DNA of 64,000 nt, taken from assembly GCF_000775915.1 (NCBI RefSeq), contig NZ_BBLT01000008.1, positions 186,001-250,000 of the forward strand, written 5' to 3'. This document shows, piece by piece, positions 61,965 through 64,000 of this stretch. The DNA comes from Sporocytophaga myxococcoides (lineage in GTDB: Bacteria; Bacteroidota; Bacteroidia; Cytophagales; Cytophagaceae). A program made the translations under genes and the position numbers. How positions within the stretch are numbered: the stretch's first letter is position 1; the number at the start of each line of letters is the position of its first letter. The notes beneath the pieces were generated by a model. It worked only from the letters and a program-made list of their open reading frames with translations, was not told where the DNA came from and did no database searches.

Positions 61965-64000
61965 GTGCTTGACAAAACAGGATTTTCATTCGAACTTTTA
62001 TTCCATACCTTTTCAGAAGAAAAGGTTATGGATTTTTTATTATCTGATTCTAAGAAAGGAATAACCGCTGATGAGGCAAATAGCAGAATTGCTCAATATG
62101 GTCCGAACAAGTTAGCTGCTGTAAAAGAAAAGTCTACTGTCAGGATTTTACTTGAGCAGTTTCAGAATGCAATTACTTATTTACTGGCCGGAGCTGCTTT
62201 CATATCCCTTTTTTTTCATGATGCCACTAATTCAATTGCCATTGGAGGTGTCATTCTGATTAATGCTCTTATTGGTTTTTTTATTGAATTGCAGGCAAGG
62301 AAATCAATGGAAGGTTTGAGAAGCCTTGAAATTTCTCTTGCCAAGGTTATCAGAGGTTCTGAATTATCCGAAATCAATTCTGACTTACTTGCAATCGGCG
62401 ATCTTGTTTATATTAAAGCAGGGGATATGATTCCTGCTGATGGAAGGCTTGTAACTCTTAATAATCTGGAGATAAATGAATCGCCACTTACCGGTGAATC
62501 GCTTCCAGTAGAAAAGTTATGTGACCCTCTTCCTGAATTAACTCCTTTGGCTGACAGAACTAACATGGTCTATAAAGGAACTTCTGTTATAAAAGGAAAT
62601 GGATATTTTTTAGTAACTGCTACTGGCTTGCATACCGAGCTTGGGAAAATTTCAACAATGACCCAGAGTGCAGAAAATACGTCAACTCCTTTGGATGCCA
62701 AACTTGAAAAGCTAACCAAAACTCTTATCTGGATTACAGCAGCTATGGCTTGTATCTTTATCATAGCAGGTCTTTTGAGAAAGCAGGAACTTTATATTAT
62801 AGTGGAGACAGCCATTGCTCTTGCAGTTGCCGCAATTCCAGAAGGGCTTCCAATTGTTTCTACTATAGCCCTAGCCTACGGTATGCTGAGACTGGCAAAA
62901 AGAAATGCTATAATCAAAAAGCTTTATTCTGTTGAAACCCTGGGGGGAACGAATATTATCTTTACTGACAAGACAGGGACTCTTACTGAAAATGTAATGG
63001 AGGTAAACTTGATCGCTTTTCCTCACAAGACGTTTGAGTTGAAAAGCAATTTTGATAACCGTAAAAATACTTTTCTCAATGATGAAATAACCGATTTTGA
63101 AAGCGCACTGAATGAGTTGTATCTAACCGCTTCTCTGTGCAACAATGCTAACCTTGGTATAACTTCTGGAAAAGCCATCGGAGACCCGATAGAAATAGCA
63201 TTGCTGAGACTCGCACATTCCGGTGGAATTGATACAAATATTCTGAAGGATGAATATGTAAGAGTTAATGAGAAACCTTTTAGCTCAGATACTAAGATGA
63301 TGGCTGTATTGGTCAGATCGGGTGATGAGTTTATAGTAGCAGCAAAAGGTTCTGTTGAAGCAATCCTTTCTAAATGTAGCAGATATTTTAAAGAGTCAGA
63401 AGTGTTGCCTGTTGATGCTTCTTTTATTGAGCTTTTGCATAAAGAGGCTGAGAGGATTTCATCGATGGGGTTGAGGGTACTTGCTTTTGCAATAAAACAT
63501 CAGGCACAGGAGGAACAAGAGTATCTTAAAGACCTTACATTTATCGGCCTCGTAGGTTTTCTTGATCCTCCCAGGCATGATATAGGTTTTGCAATGGAAA
63601 GTTGTAAGACAGCAGGAGTAAAAGTAATTATGGTCACCGGAGATCATCCTAAAACAGGTTTTACCATTGCCAGGAAGGTAGGTATTGTAGAAGATGAGGA
63701 AGAAGAAAGCGCACTGATGACAGGCTCTCAACTTCAGGCGCTTGATATACATGGGCAGGATAAGGAGCGAGTAATGAATACACGCGTTTTCGCCAGAGTC
63801 ACACCTGCACAGAAGTTAGATCTTGTTGGCCTTTATCAGGATGAGGGGAATATTGTAGCTATGACAGGTGATGGTATTAATGACACACCTGCACTGAAAA
63901 AAGCGGATATCGGAATAGCCATGGGAACTAGAGGAACACAGGTAGCTAAAGAAACGGCTGATGTTGTTTTAAAAGATGACTCATTTGTCTCTATCGTAGA
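61965..64000 (+). CDS. P2-type cation-transporting ATPase (Ca2+-ATPase-like), 3' end cut by window
   Basis: The frame is open to the window end (about 678 codons). From the GTG at 61965 the N-terminus reads FELLFHTFSEEKVMDFLL, then GITADEANSRIAQYGPN, the cation ATPase N-terminal domain. Next come GDLVYIKAGDMIPADGR, the TGES actuator loop, PEGLP in the fourth membrane helix (characteristic of P2 pumps such as SERCA), the phosphorylated Asp335 in TDKTGTLTEN, KPFSSDTKMM for nucleotide binding, and the hinge MTGDGINDTPALKKADIGIAMG. Calcium or another cation is likely. An ATG at 62028 is an alternative start but would remove conserved sequence. Confidence 0.93.
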   Translation, partial: MLDKTGFSFELLFHTFSEEKVMDFLLSDSKKGITADEANSRIAQYGPNKLAAVKEKSTVRILLEQFQNAITYLLAGAAFISLFFHDATNSIAIGGVILINALIGFFIELQARKSMEGLRSLEISLAKVIRGSELSEINSDLLAIGDLVYIKAGDMIPADGRLVTLNNLEINESPLTGESLPVEKLCDPLPELTPLADRTNMVYKGTSVIKGNGYFLVTATGLHTELGKISTMTQSAENTSTPLDAKLEKLTKTLIWITAAMACIFIIAGLLRKQELYIIVETAIALAVAAIPEGLPIVSTIALAYGMLRLAKRNAIIKKLYSVETLGGTNIIFTDKTGTLTENVMEVNLIAFPHKTFELKSNFDNRKNTFLNDEITDFESALNELYLTASLCNNANLGITSGKAIGDPIEIALLRLAHSGGIDTNILKDEYVRVNEKPFSSDTKMMAVLVRSGDEFIVAAKGSVEAILSKCSRYFKESEVLPVDASFIELLHKEAERISSMGLRVLAFAIKHQAQEEQEYLKDLTFIGLVGFLDPPRHDIGFAMESCKTAGVKVIMVTGDHPKTGFTIARKVGIVEDEEEESALMTGSQLQALDIHGQDKERVMNTRVFARVTPAQKLDLVGLYQDEGNIVAMTGDGINDTPALKKADIGIAMGTRGTQVAKETADVVLKDDSFVSIV

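Noticed and set aside
1-64000. tRNA, rRNA, CRISPR arrays, prophage and insertion sequences
   Set aside because: I looked for T-loop motifs, regular repeat-spacer arrays, transposase and integrase motifs on both strands and saw none. A computed scan could still find a diverged tRNA.

Overview
The window is a 64 kb piece of a low-GC Bacteroidota chromosome, most likely a cellulolytic member of the Cytophagales (Cytophaga or Sporocytophaga type). Evidence for this: two proteins carry C-terminal type IX secretion (T9SS) sorting domains, one of them a GH8 cellulase-like enzyme; a PorX-type response regulator is present; LpxC is fused to FabZ; there is an S46 dipeptidyl peptidase and an IPExxxVDY protein; two promoters fit the Bacteroidota -33 TTTG / -7 TAnnTTTG pattern. 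No rRNA, tRNA, phage, insertion sequence or CRISPR array was seen. The genus is an inference.

Layout. 1-3.6 kb: end of mutS2, a patatin-like lipase, a FISUMP lipoprotein. 3.9-8.4 kb: a triple-PAS histidine kinase and a stand-alone fatty-acyl-AMP ligase-like enzyme. 8.5-14.5 kb: a heavy-metal RND efflux operon (small acidic exported protein, outer-membrane factor, adaptor, CzcA-type pump). 15-16.5 kb: an unknown lipoprotein and a PepSY-like protein. 16.8-22.4 kb: two large T9SS-exported proteins, separated by an 850-bp gap that holds a candidate minus-strand small RNA. 22.5-28.4 kb (minus): an HD phosphohydrolase, lpxD, lpxC/fabZ, lpxA, an ABC ATPase and an unknown membrane protein in one compact operon, divergent from porX. 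28.5-31.8 kb: porX, tsaE and an alanine dehydrogenase-like gene. 31.9-45.2 kb: OmpA/TSP3 protein, valS, a response regulator, S46 peptidase, a BamA/TamA-like protein, yidD, lgt, nadE and rnc. 45.4-50 kb: fabF and acpP (minus), then IPExxxVDY, pyk and an M42 peptidase. 50-59.5 kb: MBL hydrolase, DUF4136 lipoprotein, a repeat-rich secreted protein, sialate O-acetylesterase-like enzyme, wecB, a GT2 glycosyltransferase, a frameshifted membrane protein, a basic protein and a polyprenyl synthase. 59.7-64 kb: a frameshifted alpha/beta hydrolase, a tandem universal stress protein, a coiled-coil protein and a P2-type cation ATPase cut by the window end.

How the genes fit together. Much of the window serves the cell envelope: lipid A synthesis, lipoprotein maturation (lgt), membrane protein insertion (yidD), outer-membrane assembly, T9SS regulation (porX) and its cargo, and surface sugars. 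Fatty-acid genes (acpP, fabF, fabZ) sit nearby and supply acyl chains.

Most notable items: the two single-base frameshifts at about 57.37 and 60.40 kb; the minus-strand sRNA candidate at 20.0-20.1 kb; three intergenic long inverted repeats whose arms are made of short repeated units; the loss of the usual catalytic His in the alanine dehydrogenase-like protein; and a Glu where GH8a enzymes have the base Asp. No clear-cut undescribed multi-gene system was found. The best candidates for new biology are the sRNA, the inverted-repeat family and the unknown membrane protein that ends the lipid A operon. All family assignments come from reading motifs, without database searches.
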